A DNA stretch of 64,000 nt from G963669295 sp963669295 (GCA_963669295.1 OY769938.1:2170001-2234000), one strand, 5' to 3'; positions 24,816 to 34,364 are shown, numbered from the stretch's first letter. The notes: generated from the sequence alone by a model not told the origin. Program-made: numbers and translations.

Positions 24816-26306
24816 ATGGCTAAAAAAGGACAGCTTTTTTTATTGATTAAATCGCTTACTAAGGCTGAAAAACGCTACTTTAAACTGTATGCTACTGCGG
24901 TGGGTTCCAGTAAAAACTACACGGTGCTTTTTGATGCCATCGACAAGCAAGAGGTGTATGATGAGCAGGCCATTAAAAAGAAATTCAAAGGCCAAGCGTT
25001 CATCAATCAACTGCACGTTACTAAAAACCACTTGAGCAAGCTCATCATGAAGAGCCTGCGGAATTTTCATGCCGGTTTATCGAAAGATGCCGAACTGAAA
25101 GACTTGCTGAAAGAAGTGGAAATTTTGTTTCAAAAGGAATTGTACGACCAGTGCCATTACACCTTACAGAAGGCAGAAGACATGGCCACCACCTACGAAA
25201 AGCATACGATCTTGATAGAAGTATTGAGTTGGCGAAGAAAATTGGCATTGGCACGCCAAACCATTTACGGCAAAAAAGACAATCTGGTAAAGCTCACCGA
25301 TCGAACGCAAGCATCCATTGCATCGCTCGAAGCATTGAACGGTTACTGGAACATGACCTTTAACATTACGGAGCTGGGCTTTGGCGATAAAGCTTATTTC
25401 AATGCATTGGCCAACGATCCCAGGTTGAACGACCTGAGCCATGCCGATACCATTCAATCGAAAGTATTGTATTACCACCTGCGTTATGTGTGCTACACCG
25501 TTTCGGGCGATGAACAAAAGGGAGAAGCGGCCATCGACGATTTGGTGGCATTGTTGGAAGAGCACCCACACCGCATTAAGGAAGACCCCAGCTCGTACAT
25601 TACCGGGTTGAACAACAAAATTAGCATGTTGCTGTTTCGAAGAGATACCAATGCCATTCCGGCATTGTTGGAGAAAGTACGAGGAGTGCCCGAAAAATAT
25701 GGTTTGCGCAACGAAAAGAAGATTACAGTGAAGCTGTTGGCAAGAACCTACAACATTGAGTTGGAAATGTACCGCGACACAGAAGCCCTTGAAAAAGGAG
25801 CAGCATTGATTGAGGTGATCCAACAATTTTTGAACGACCATAAAGGCGTAGTGAGCATCGACTACCGGCTGTCGTTTTACTACCAGTTTGCCTACATCTA
25901 TTTTTTGCGAAAAGAATACGCCAGAGCATTGCCATGGCTCAACCGCATTTTGAATGAAAACTTTATGGAGGTGAAGCAAGAAATTCAGACCTATGCGCGG
26001 ATGTTAAACCTCATCATTCATTTTGAGTTAGACAACATTATGATACTGAAGTATGCGGTAGACTCTACCCGCAGGTTCTTGAAAAAGAAACGCGATTTGC
26101 ATGAGTTTGAAACAATATTGCTCAAATTCTTTTCCCACCTCAGCACTGCCAATCGGTCGGACTATACAATGTTATTCGAGCAGTTACAAAACGACCTGCT
26201 CACTCCGGGTAAGGAAAAAGTAGACAGCAACGTATTGGATTACCTAAACTTTAAACAATGGATTGAAAGTAGGTTGTTGGAAGCCGCAAAACCCATTAAA
26301 AAGTGA
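24816..26306 (+). CDS. Conserved helical hypothetical protein
   Basis: 496 residues, almost entirely helical and rich in Leu, Lys and Glu; the N-terminus reads 'LFLLIKSLTKAEKRYFKLYA'. Pairs of amphipathic helices from about residue 85 to 450 suggest a TPR-like or similar solenoid ('YYQFAYIYFLRKEYARALPW'). No signal peptide or enzymatic motif. Its N-terminal pattern is one I associate with uncharacterised Bacteroidota proteins. Followed by paaI after 26 bases. Confidence 0.75.
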   Translation: MAKKGQLFLLIKSLTKAEKRYFKLYATAVGSSKNYTVLFDAIDKQEVYDEQAIKKKFKGQAFINQLHVTKNHLSKLIMKSLRNFHAGLSKDAELKDLLKEVEILFQKELYDQCHYTLQKAEDMATTYEKHTILIEVLSWRRKLALARQTIYGKKDNLVKLTDRTQASIASLEALNGYWNMTFNITELGFGDKAYFNALANDPRLNDLSHADTIQSKVLYYHLRYVCYTVSGDEQKGEAAIDDLVALLEEHPHRIKEDPSSYITGLNNKISMLLFRRDTNAIPALLEKVRGVPEKYGLRNEKKITVKLLARTYNIELEMYRDTEALEKGAALIEVIQQFLNDHKGVVSIDYRLSFYYQFAYIYFLRKEYARALPWLNRILNENFMEVKQEIQTYARMLNLIIHFELDNIMILKYAVDSTRRFLKKKRDLHEFETILLKFFSHLSTANRSDYTMLFEQLQNDLLTPGKEKVDSNVLDYLNFKQWIESRLLEAAKPIKK

Positions 26307-26332
26307 TACATTTAAGCACCTAAACAACGCGC

Positions 26333-26758
26333 ATGGACGGGAAAGCACTGGCAAAAAAAGTAGTGGATCAGATGTACAACAACGATCCTTTTAGCTTGTG
26401 GTTGGGCATTGAACGGCTGGAAGATGCACCGGGAAAATCGGTATTGCGAATGACAGTGCGACAAGAAATGCTCAATGGCTTTGGCATTGCTCATGGTGGT
26501 ATTACCTATGCGTTGGCCGATAGTGCATTGGCTTTTGCTGCTAACTCACATGGAATTAAAAGTGTTTCGGTAGAAACCTCCATTTCTCACACCGTTTCGC
26601 TCAAAGAGGGCGACGTTATTACCGCCATGGCGGAAGAAATGAACTGCACCAAAAAAATAGGCATTTATCACATCACGGTAACCAACCAGGAAGGCACGAC
26701 TGTAGCCTTGTTCAAGGGAACCGTTTATCGCACCAGTAAAGTATGGTTTCCGGAGTAA
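26333..26758 (+). CDS. paaI: Hydroxyphenylacetyl-CoA thioesterase PaaI (hotdog fold)
   Basis: 141 residues of the hotdog thioesterase family. 'GFGIAHGGITYALADSALAF' holds the HGG and the catalytic aspartate; 'SVETSISHTVSLKEGDVITA' and 'CTKKIGIYHITVTNQEGTTV' complete the fold. PaaI hydrolyses dead-end CoA esters in phenylacetate degradation, freeing CoA. A TACATTTA box just upstream may be its -7. Overlaps the next gene by 16 bases. Confidence 0.88.
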   Translation: MDGKALAKKVVDQMYNNDPFSLWLGIERLEDAPGKSVLRMTVRQEMLNGFGIAHGGITYALADSALAFAANSHGIKSVSVETSISHTVSLKEGDVITAMAEEMNCTKKIGIYHITVTNQEGTTVALFKGTVYRTSKVWFPE

Positions 26759-27063
26759 ACAAACAAAAAGAAACAACGCGCATTCTCTTATTAATCTGTA
26801 GCATTTTATTTGGAATAGGAGCACTGTTTTCGATTGTTCCCATTATGTTTTCAGCTTTTTTATTTGATGCCCCAGGCAGTGAAAACGACCCATTGGTATG
26901 GACCATTTTTTGGAGCATCCTCAGTTTTCCTTTTATGGTCATCCTTTCGGTGATCCTTTCCTGGGTATTGTACCGCAAAGAAAAGTGGACTGCGGCAAAG
27001 GTTTTTGCTTTTTTACCGCTGCTCAACTTTTTGGTATTGGTAGCGGTATTTGCTGCGGCGTAG
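26743..27063 (+). CDS. Small hypothetical membrane protein
   Basis: 106 residues with three hydrophobic segments (about 15-42, 52-70, 85-104) and short charged loops. Overlaps the end of paaI, so it is probably translated by coupling. No family recognised. Confidence 0.62.
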   Translation: MVSGVNKQKETTRILLLICSILFGIGALFSIVPIMFSAFLFDAPGSENDPLVWTIFWSILSFPFMVILSVILSWVLYRKEKWTAAKVFAFLPLLNFLVLVAVFAAA

Positions 27064-27339
27064 TGGAGGTTTCCTCCACGTCCCTTTATCACCATCCCAC
27101 CTTACCCCTTTGCCCTTTACACCCCCTCTACGTCACCCTATTCCCTTAGCACACTCTGCACGTCCCTTTGTACTTAGTACCTCTTATACATAACTTTTCC
27201 CTTTCCATTTACTCTAAAAAAACCCGTTTAAATACGTTGCTTAATTAAGTATAAATACCTATTTTATTGCTGGCTTCTCTTGACTGCATTTATTGATGTA
27301 AGTATTTGATATACAATAATTAATAGGGAGAAAATCATC
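27064..27339. other. Intergenic: pyrimidine-rich run, then AT-rich promoter region
   Basis: 27065-27200 is C/T-rich on the plus strand (CCTCCACGTCCCTTTATCAC and similar), like other gaps in the window. From about 27210 it becomes AT-rich with a CTTAATTAAG palindrome, the likely promoter region for the DUF4157 gene. No gene seen. Confidence 0.5.
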
Positions 27340-30165
27340 GTGAGTACGCTCAGCCCACACCTCAAAACAAAACAAGAAAACAAAGCGTTGCAACGCCGAA
27401 AGCTCATTTTACAAGAAGAATCGGTGCCGGCAGTACAAATGCAAGCGGATAAAAATGCGGCAACCACCGCGCCTACCAACATAGAAACACAGCTGCAAAA
27501 TCCGGGAGGCGGCACATCGCTCGATGCTAACGTACAGCAAGAAATGGGTAACAAAATAGGAGCTGATTTCTCCAACGTAAAAGTGCATACCGATAGCAAT
27601 GCCGTGCAAATGAACAAAGAGCTGGGAGCTAAAGCCTTTACCTATGGCAACAACATTTACTTTAACGAAGGCAACTACAACCCCACCAGCCACGAAGGAA
27701 AACACTTGTTGGCCCACGAACTAACCCATACGATGCAGCAGGATAGAGGGGCTTTAATTCAAAGAGTCCCGGAAGATGTTACGGATGAATTGGAATTGGG
27801 CAGGAAATTGTTGAGCGAGTTTCCAGATGGAGTGAACATGATTTTTTATGAGATAGATGATCCAGAGGCATTTAATCATTTTCAGGGATCATCCCGGGAT
27901 TGGGCATCATATAACGATGCCATTGGGTTAAATAAAGATATTTCTTCCCCGGATATAAAGGTAGAAGACATAGGTATAGGTTACGCCAATAAAGAATACT
28001 ATGTGGTTTCTGGCACTGGAAGTAGTGCCGAAACACTTGGTGTTGATGATATAATTATTAAAATAAGTACGGTACTCAAAGCTGCTGTAGAAAAAGCAGC
28101 AGCAGAAGACAACATTCCTGTAAATCATAATGCGTACAAAATAAAAATGCTCGCTTTAGGATCTCATGGCAGTGTAGGGTACGCATCTTGTGGGGTATAT
28201 GATGACAATTATGAAACATTTATAAGCACAATTTCACCCTACTTAACAAACAATGTAAATATGATTTTCTATGCATGCACAGTATCCAGAGATCCTGATG
28301 AAAAAGACGATGATTGGATGGGCACATACAACGAACCGGGTGGAGAAGAATCATTAACCGGTAAGGTGAGAGACAAACTAGCAGATTTGGGACATGCAGA
28401 TGCTGAAACCTGGGGACACACAGCAGTAGGCGATTTCTTGAGTAATTATACATTAAGAGTATTTACAGCAGGTAAAAAGGGAGAACCGGGAGAATCATTT
28501 TCCATAAAAGTGTTTCAACCATACATAGATGAATTGATTGCGATTACGATAGAACATTTGCAAAGCAATGATTACCTGGTAGTTACAGAAGAAGAAGTGG
28601 CTGCTATTGCGCAAAATGTTTACGAAAAGGCGAAAGAGAATTTTAGGAGGGCTTACTCATCGGCATTTAAGAGTGTTACTTATGAAATGGATGTAGAAGG
28701 AGAGAAAGAAAAAGTTACTTTTCCTGAATTGGCTCCCACAGATCCACAGCGTGTAATAGAGGACATCAGAGAATTTTATGAAACAGAATGGGAGGGAACT
28801 AAACCAGATGCCAAAACCGTAAGTGAAAAAGTATTAAAGATAATGAAGAAGGAGTTGAAACAAGTGATTGGCATTTCAACCTTATCACCGGAACTCATTA
28901 TATTTAAAATGAAAAGTTATCTTGACCAGTTGGACGAAGATCAAAAAGAACTTATCCCATCAGTTGTTCAAGCATTTGAAGGAATACAGGTAAATGAGTT
29001 TTCAGAAACATTTGATGAATCATTTTTCACGCTGGTTGAATCATTTCAAACAGCCATCAATACCATCGAAGAAAAACAAGCGGTGAATGTAGGCGAAATT
29101 GATGAGGTATTTATCAAAAAACTTACCGGTGAAAATAGCATTGCTGAGGCAACTTCATTAAAAAAAGTAGATAATGTAAAGGATTGGTTAACACTACTTG
29201 AAGCACTATTTCATTTTAAAGAAGAAAGTAAAACAAAAGGGGTTTATTCAGAAGAGTTGACCACAAAAATAGAATTGTTAGTAGAACAATACCCTGGATT
29301 TAGTTTGAGCATATCATCAGGTCAGGAAGATGACCAAATGAAAATAAAGGCCGAATACAATCACTTAAAGGAAGACATTCTTATTTATTTGATACCGGAA
29401 ACTCCAGCCACGGAAATAAAAATAGAAGGAAATAGGGCGGAAATAAGCTATCTTACAACTGATTCGAAAGCGGGCGATAGTTTAACGACTGATAACCCAT
29501 TTGATTATAGGTATACAGTACAAGGGAGCAAAACACTGGTGAAAACTGGAGCAGATGTTGATTTAGAGTCGTATTGGAAAATAGTACAAATAATACCGTC
29601 TCAATATGGAGGAACAACCGATTTAAATAATCTTATATTACTGCCATCAGCTGCCCAGGTAACGTATAATGATACTATTGCAACCATAGATGCTGTGTTA
29701 GCTGCTGGAAAAGCGGTACACTATCAGGCAAACATCGAATATTATACAAGTGATGCTTTCGATGGGCTGGTAAAATCATTGCATATAACTGCAGGAGTAC
29801 ACCGTTATGATAGGTCTGGAAATGAGGCAAAATGGACAATAGAACCCGAAATTGATGCCACAATTAGCGTATCAGAAGATCAACTAAAATTAGGAAGCGA
29901 AACATTAGACATTTCTACAGAAAAGGAGGTAATAAATAGGTTGTATCTGTTAGGGTTTAAAGAAGCAGATACTTTTATATCGCTCATAAAGCAAGCATTG
30001 TATAACAAAAAAGATATTTTTCAAGATAAACGGTTAGAGAAACCACAAAAATTATACGGTAAGATTGAAAAATTGAATAAAAATTTAACTGAACCAATTA
30101 CAGATGATAACCTCGAATTCAACATTAATTTGTTGAAGGATGCTGTAGCAAATAACCTTATTTAG
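27340..30165 (+). CDS. DUF4157 protein with candidate caspase-like (Cys/His) and degenerate nuclease-like domains
   Basis: 941 residues, GTG start preceded by AGGGAG. Residues about 60-135 are a DUF4157 (eCIS-associated) domain with zinc-protease motif HELTH at 126-130, followed by 'ALIQRVPED'. Residues about 260-370 show a histidine in 'LGSHGSVGY' (H276) and a cysteine after a hydrophobic strand in 'MIFYACTVS' (C313), the layout of caspase/CHAT/DUF4347-type folds. Residues 390-700 are helical. Around 740-830, 'IIPSQYGGTTDLNNLILLPS' resembles the DNA/RNA non-specific endonuclease fold but lacks the RGH motif. GC drops from about 50% in the DUF4157 part to about 35% after residue 150, suggesting a swapped C-terminus. 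Possibly a polymorphic toxin or effector; no secretion signal. Confidence 0.78.
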   Translation: MSTLSPHLKTKQENKALQRRKLILQEESVPAVQMQADKNAATTAPTNIETQLQNPGGGTSLDANVQQEMGNKIGADFSNVKVHTDSNAVQMNKELGAKAFTYGNNIYFNEGNYNPTSHEGKHLLAHELTHTMQQDRGALIQRVPEDVTDELELGRKLLSEFPDGVNMIFYEIDDPEAFNHFQGSSRDWASYNDAIGLNKDISSPDIKVEDIGIGYANKEYYVVSGTGSSAETLGVDDIIIKISTVLKAAVEKAAAEDNIPVNHNAYKIKMLALGSHGSVGYASCGVYDDNYETFISTISPYLTNNVNMIFYACTVSRDPDEKDDDWMGTYNEPGGEESLTGKVRDKLADLGHADAETWGHTAVGDFLSNYTLRVFTAGKKGEPGESFSIKVFQPYIDELIAITIEHLQSNDYLVVTEEEVAAIAQNVYEKAKENFRRAYSSAFKSVTYEMDVEGEKEKVTFPELAPTDPQRVIEDIREFYETEWEGTKPDAKTVSEKVLKIMKKELKQVIGISTLSPELIIFKMKSYLDQLDEDQKELIPSVVQAFEGIQVNEFSETFDESFFTLVESFQTAINTIEEKQAVNVGEIDEVFIKKLTGENSIAEATSLKKVDNVKDWLTLLEALFHFKEESKTKGVYSEELTTKIELLVEQYPGFSLSISSGQEDDQMKIKAEYNHLKEDILIYLIPETPATEIKIEGNRAEISYLTTDSKAGDSLTTDNPFDYRYTVQGSKTLVKTGADVDLESYWKIVQIIPSQYGGTTDLNNLILLPSAAQVTYNDTIATIDAVLAAGKAVHYQANIEYYTSDAFDGLVKSLHITAGVHRYDRSGNEAKWTIEPEIDATISVSEDQLKLGSETLDISTEKEVINRLYLLGFKEADTFISLIKQALYNKKDIFQDKRLEKPQKLYGKIEKLNKNLTEPITDDNLEFNINLLKDAVANNLI

Positions 30166-30169
30166 TCCG

Positions 30170-30856
30170 ATGCGATTGTTGTACATTACATTATTTATGT
30201 TAGCTATTGCATGCCGTTCGTTTGAAGCGCACGACGATAACATTGAAAGTGCAGATACCGCCAGTAAAGATTCCATTAACTTACAACATGATATAGAGGC
30301 ATATGAGCAGAATAGCCTCCCAACAACTTCTTTAGATGATTTGTTCAATAATGAACTGAATTTAGTTGAGTTAAAACAGCAGTTTCAACTGTTGAATTGT
30401 GGAGAGAAGCTCGACTTTTTATACGAACCTGATACGACTGGTTTTTTTTATGCCTACTGCATGCACAATGGGGCGCTTCCCAGACAGAAAAGGAATGAAT
30501 TACTTCCTATGGGAGAACGAATGATTTCTTTTTCAGTGTTTAAATACGGCAATGAAATAGGAACTTACAGCGATCGTAATGAACTTTTAGTTGGAGTAAA
30601 TGCAATACATAATTTTCCGGAATTGAGAACATTAAATTTTGTAGGATTAGATACTGCTACTATAGTTCAAACTTTAGGAGAAAATTATATACAAATGCAC
30701 CATGCAATTGTTTATAAAACCGAAGAGAAGCTACTTATATTGAATGTTGCAGAGGGTACCGTAAAATGGTTTAAGTTTTATTGGATAAAGCCTGAGTTGA
30801 ATAAAATAAAAGAATTACCTAAATCCATATTTGAATGGAAACATCCATTTAATTAA
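30170..30856 (+). CDS. Lipoprotein paired with DUF4157 protein
   Basis: 228 residues, four bases after the DUF4157 gene, so cotranscribed. Lipoprotein signal 'MRLLYITLFMLAIACRS' with lipobox AIAC. Mature region is acidic at first, then mixed alpha/beta ('HAIVYKTEEKLLILNVAEGT'). No family recognised. Tight coupling with a toxin-like gene and AT-rich composition raise the possibility of an immunity or anchoring partner, which is inference. Confidence 0.7.
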   Translation: MRLLYITLFMLAIACRSFEAHDDNIESADTASKDSINLQHDIEAYEQNSLPTTSLDDLFNNELNLVELKQQFQLLNCGEKLDFLYEPDTTGFFYAYCMHNGALPRQKRNELLPMGERMISFSVFKYGNEIGTYSDRNELLVGVNAIHNFPELRTLNFVGLDTATIVQTLGENYIQMHHAIVYKTEEKLLILNVAEGTVKWFKFYWIKPELNKIKELPKSIFEWKHPFN

Positions 30857-30869
30857 CATAGATTTCAGT

Positions 30870-31240
30870 AACCCTTTGTTTCCCTTGCACCCTTAAACCT
30901 CCTCACTCCTCACCCATAAGCAATCCGCGTCATCTGCGTTCTCCTTCACCTCTTCTTCTCACACTCCTACCTCATATCCGTCCTTCGCACCTCATACTTC
31001 ACGCTCCCTACGTCACCTTACCCCCTTATCCCTCTGCCGTCAGGCACCTTATTCCCTCCCACTCCCACTCACTCCTGCGCAGGCAGGAGTCCACACCGCA
31101 CTGTCTTCATTAGTAGCAAATACGCCTTAGGGGCTTGCTTCTCCGCCTAAGGCGGATCGCAACGACGTGCACTTTAATGCATACTCCTGTATACTCACTA
31201 CTACATACTCACCCTCACATCACCCTATCCCATTTACCAT
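30870..31240. repeat. Pyrimidine-rich intergenic region with REP-like palindromes
   Basis: No gene seen in about 445 bases. Mostly C/T on the plus strand, with ACTCCTGCGCAGGCAGGAGT (near 31073, near-palindromic) and TCCGCCTAAGGCGGA (near 31150), members of the dispersed palindrome family. Confidence 0.6.
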
Positions 31241-31302
31241 CCTCCAACACAAAATAAATGGTTAAATTTACCCCCCAATTAAAACAACATAACCCCATTA
31301 CT

Positions 31303-32511
31303 ATGAAAGAAGCATACATCATCGACGGCATTCGAACAGCCATTGGCAACTTTACAGGAACCTTATCGCCAGTGCGTACAGACGATTTAGCAGCCATTGT
31401 CATCAAAGAATTGATGGCGCGAAACAGTCAGCTCGACCCTGCTACCGTAGAGGATGTAATTATGGGGTGTGCCAACCAGGCCGGAGAAGACAATAGAAAT
31501 GTAGCGCGGATGGCATTGCTGTTGGCCGGATTACCATTTACGGTGCCTGGTGAAACGGTGAACCGACTTTGTGCTTCGGGCATGTCGGCAGCCATCAGCG
31601 CATCGCGCGCCATTAAGATGGGCGATGGCGATGTATTCATTGCCGGTGGAGTAGAACACATGACACGTGGCCCATGGGTTATCTCTAAAGTTTCGAAACC
31701 ATTTGGCAGAGATGCGCAAATGCACGATTCGAGCTTTGGATGGCGCTTTGTAAACAAAAAAATGCACGAGCTATACGGCACCGACGGCATGGGCGTAACA
31801 GCCGAAAACCTGGTGGCGAAATACAACATCAGCCGCGAAGACCAGGATCAGTTTGCGTACCACTCGCAAATGAAAGCCACCGCAGCACGCGATAATGGCC
31901 GTTTGGCCAAAGAAATTGTGTCGGTAGAAATTCCGCAGCGCAAAAAAGACCCCATCATTTTCGATGTCGACGAATTCATAAAACCCACTACCAGCCTTGA
32001 AGTATTGGGCAAGCTACGCGCAGCCTTCAAGAAGGAAGGCGGTAGCGTAACTGCAGGCAATGCCTCAGGACTGAACGATGGCGCAGCGGCCTTACTCATT
32101 GCCTCGGGCGATGCCGTTGAACAACACGGATTAAAGCCCATGGCCAAAATAGTGTCTTCAGCAGTAGTAGGAGTAGAGCCTCGTATCATGGGCATTGGCC
32201 CTGTAGGAGCATCCAACAAAGCCCTGGAACGTGCTGGCATCACCATGGATGATGTAGACATCATTGAATTGAACGAAGCATTTGCAGCGCAAAGTTTGGC
32301 CTGCATTCGCGAGTGGGGATTGGCCGACGACGACCCTCGCATCAACCCTAATGGGGGAGCCATTGCCATTGGCCATCCGCTAGGCATGTCGGGAGCCAGG
32401 TTGTTGCAAACGGCCGCCATTGAACTGCAAGAAACAGGCAAAAGATATGCCTTGTGCACCATGTGTATAGGTGTAGGGCAAGGGTATGCAACCGTATTGG
32501 AGCGCGTATAA
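31303..32511 (+). CDS. paaJ: Acetyl-CoA acyltransferase (PaaJ-type thiolase)
   Basis: 402 residues from the ATG at 31303; an upstream ATG (31258) would add 15 residues not usual for thiolases, and a TAAATTTA box at 31263-31270 fits a transcript start after it. Thiolase motifs: nucleophile C90 in 'NRLCASGM', 'GHPLGMSGAR' (histidine) and second cysteine in 'CTMCIGVGQG'. 'EAYIIDGIRTAIG' is the typical start. In this context it probably cleaves 3-oxoadipyl-CoA and 3-oxo-5,6-dehydrosuberyl-CoA; a general beta-oxidation thiolase cannot be excluded. Confidence 0.87.
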   Translation: MKEAYIIDGIRTAIGNFTGTLSPVRTDDLAAIVIKELMARNSQLDPATVEDVIMGCANQAGEDNRNVARMALLLAGLPFTVPGETVNRLCASGMSAAISASRAIKMGDGDVFIAGGVEHMTRGPWVISKVSKPFGRDAQMHDSSFGWRFVNKKMHELYGTDGMGVTAENLVAKYNISREDQDQFAYHSQMKATAARDNGRLAKEIVSVEIPQRKKDPIIFDVDEFIKPTTSLEVLGKLRAAFKKEGGSVTAGNASGLNDGAAALLIASGDAVEQHGLKPMAKIVSSAVVGVEPRIMGIGPVGASNKALERAGITMDDVDIIELNEAFAAQSLACIREWGLADDDPRINPNGGAIAIGHPLGMSGARLLQTAAIELQETGKRYALCTMCIGVGQGYATVLERV

Positions 32512-32573
32512 TTTTCTTGCAGATATTGCCTGAATTTCATTAAATTCAAGCCAACAATTGAATGGTTTGAACC

Positions 32574-32846
32574 ATGCCTACAGTAAAATTTACAGCATTA
32601 CTCAAGCGGTTTTACCCCAACCTCGATGCTATGCAAGTGAGTGGCGCTACCGTGGCCGAAGTTTTAGAAGGCCTTGAAGCGCAGCACAAGGGCATCAAAA
32701 ACTACATTGTAGATGAGCAGGGGCAATTGCGCAAGCACGTCAATATTTTTGTGAATGGACAAATGGTGCACGATCGAAAAACATTGAGCGATGCCGTGAA
32801 TGAAAGCTCAGAGGTATACGTCATTCAAGCCCTCTCCGGAGGATAA
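32574..32846 (+). CDS. MoaD/ThiS family ubiquitin-like protein
   Basis: 90 residues with beta-grasp pattern and a C-terminal diglycine (LSGG), the site of adenylation and thiocarboxylation in MoaD/ThiS. 'KHVNIFVNGQMVHD' is a typical middle segment. No molybdopterin or thiamine genes nearby, so its sulfur-carrier or modifier target is unclear. Groups with a lipoprotein gene and a BNR-propeller gene, spaced 11 and 4 bases. Confidence 0.85.
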   Translation: MPTVKFTALLKRFYPNLDAMQVSGATVAEVLEGLEAQHKGIKNYIVDEQGQLRKHVNIFVNGQMVHDRKTLSDAVNESSEVYVIQALSGG

Positions 32847-32857
32847 CAACACAACGT

Positions 32858-33283
32858 ATGAAATTACGCTCAATCTTTGCTGTGGCGATGCTTATGGCTT
32901 GCAGCGCAGCTACCGAACCCGCTGAAACACCAACCGAAAGCGATAGTGTTGAATCCGCACCATTGGAAATGCCTGAAACAGCACAGGAAACCACCGCTGA
33001 AACGACAACCATTCGCGGCATTGCCCACGACCGCAAAGGCGGTGCAGTAGTGCACACCGACTCGGTAGACTATTGGATGGAAGACCTGAGCTTTTGGGAA
33101 GACCAGTACCGTGACCAGGAAGTGGTGGTGACAGGCACCATTGAAGCGCGCGACGACAACCCGGTAGTATCCAACGAAAGCGAAGAAATTTCGCAAGGTA
33201 TTCCGGTAGACCCTGAACAACTTGATAATATGAAAACCCGCTATTGGATCATTAATGCCACGGTACAGTTGGCACAACAATAA
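32858..33283 (+). CDS. Lipoprotein with OB-fold-like region
   Basis: 141 residues. Lipobox LMAC in 'MKLRSIFAVAMLMACSA'; then a Thr/Glu/Pro-rich linker (about 17-52) and a compact beta-rich domain ('TIRGIAHDRKGGAVVHTDSV', 'FWEDQYRDQEVVVTGTIEAR'), which recalls OB-fold or Ig-like lipoproteins. Lies between the MoaD-like and BNR genes. Confidence 0.75.
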   Translation: MKLRSIFAVAMLMACSAATEPAETPTESDSVESAPLEMPETAQETTAETTTIRGIAHDRKGGAVVHTDSVDYWMEDLSFWEDQYRDQEVVVTGTIEARDDNPVVSNESEEISQGIPVDPEQLDNMKTRYWIINATVQLAQQ

Positions 33284-33287
33284 CCCC

Positions 33288-34364
33288 ATGAAAAACAATC
33301 TTCTCGTTTCTACCCGCAAAGGGCTTATCGCCTACAAAAGAGCGGGCAACACCTGGCAAGTAGACCGGGTATCGTTTCAAGGCATTCCCGTTTCTATCGC
33401 TTATGTAGATGAGCGTGATGGCACCTGGTGGGCCTGTTTGGACCACGGACATTGGGGCACCAAGTTGCACCGTTCTAAAGATGCTGGAGCAAATTGGGAA
33501 GAAGTTGCTGCCCCTGCTTTTCCCGAAGGAGAAGAAGTGAAAGAAGGCGTACCAGCTGCAGTAAAATACTTGTGGGCCATGCACCATGGTGGGGCCGATC
33601 ATCCCGGGCACCTTTACCTGGGCACAGAGCCTGGCGGACTCTTTCGCAGTACGGATGGTGGCGATAACTTTAAGCTGGTAGAAAGCTTGTGGAACCTGCC
33701 CCATCGCAAAGATTGGTTTGGTGGTGGGCGCGACAATGCGGGCATTCATTCTATTGTGGTAGACCCCCGCGACAGCAATCATTTTTACATTGCTGTAAGC
33801 TGTGCAGGGGTATTTGAAACCACCGATGGTGGCGTTACCTGGAACACCCGCAACAAAGGCATGGTGGCCGACTTTTTGCCCGACCCCGATGCGGAAATAG
33901 GGCAGGACCCCCATCTGTTGGTGGCCAGCAAAAGCAATCCCGATGTGCTGTGGAACCAAAATCACTGCGGTATTTTTCGATCTACTAATGGCGGCAAACT
34001 GTGGGAAAACATTACCGAAAAAGATGGGCCGGCCAACTTTGGCTTTACCATTGCTACCGACGAAAAAGACGACCGGGTGGCTTGGGTAGTGCCTGCGGTA
34101 AGCGACGGCATACGCATTGCCATTGATGGGGCATTGGTAGTATGTCGCACCGATGATGGTGGCCAGACATGGCAGCAATTTCGCGCTGGCTTGCCGCAAG
34201 AAAACTGCTTCGACATTGTATACCGCCATGCCCTCGACATTACGGGCGACACCCTGGTATTTGGTACCACCACTGGCAACCTGTTTGTTTCGAACAACCG
34301 GGGCGAAAGCTGGGAGGTGTTGAGCAATTACCTGCCTATGGTGTATGCCGTACACTTTGCTTAG
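33288..34364 (+). CDS. BNR/Asp-box repeat propeller protein (sialidase/VPS10-like)
   Basis: 358 residues from the ATG at 33288; an earlier in-frame ATG (33255) overlaps the lipoprotein gene. At least five Asp-box repeats: SKDAGANW, STDGGDNF, TTDGGVTW, STNGGKLW, DDGGQTW, and a final NNRGESW, the mark of a beta-propeller. No signal peptide, so cytosolic. Such propellers are often called exo-alpha-sialidase, but catalytic sialidase residues are not evident. Its neighbour is a MoaD-like protein, a pairing I recall from other genomes. Confidence 0.82.
   Translation: MKNNLLVSTRKGLIAYKRAGNTWQVDRVSFQGIPVSIAYVDERDGTWWACLDHGHWGTKLHRSKDAGANWEEVAAPAFPEGEEVKEGVPAAVKYLWAMHHGGADHPGHLYLGTEPGGLFRSTDGGDNFKLVESLWNLPHRKDWFGGGRDNAGIHSIVVDPRDSNHFYIAVSCAGVFETTDGGVTWNTRNKGMVADFLPDPDAEIGQDPHLLVASKSNPDVLWNQNHCGIFRSTNGGKLWENITEKDGPANFGFTIATDEKDDRVAWVVPAVSDGIRIAIDGALVVCRTDDGGQTWQQFRAGLPQENCFDIVYRHALDITGDTLVFGTTTGNLFVSNNRGESWEVLSNYLPMVYAVHFA

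Noticed and set aside
25164..25979. 271-codon minus-strand frame opposite the 496-residue gene
   Set aside because: Shadow of the plus-strand helical protein, Cys/His/Phe-rich without pattern.
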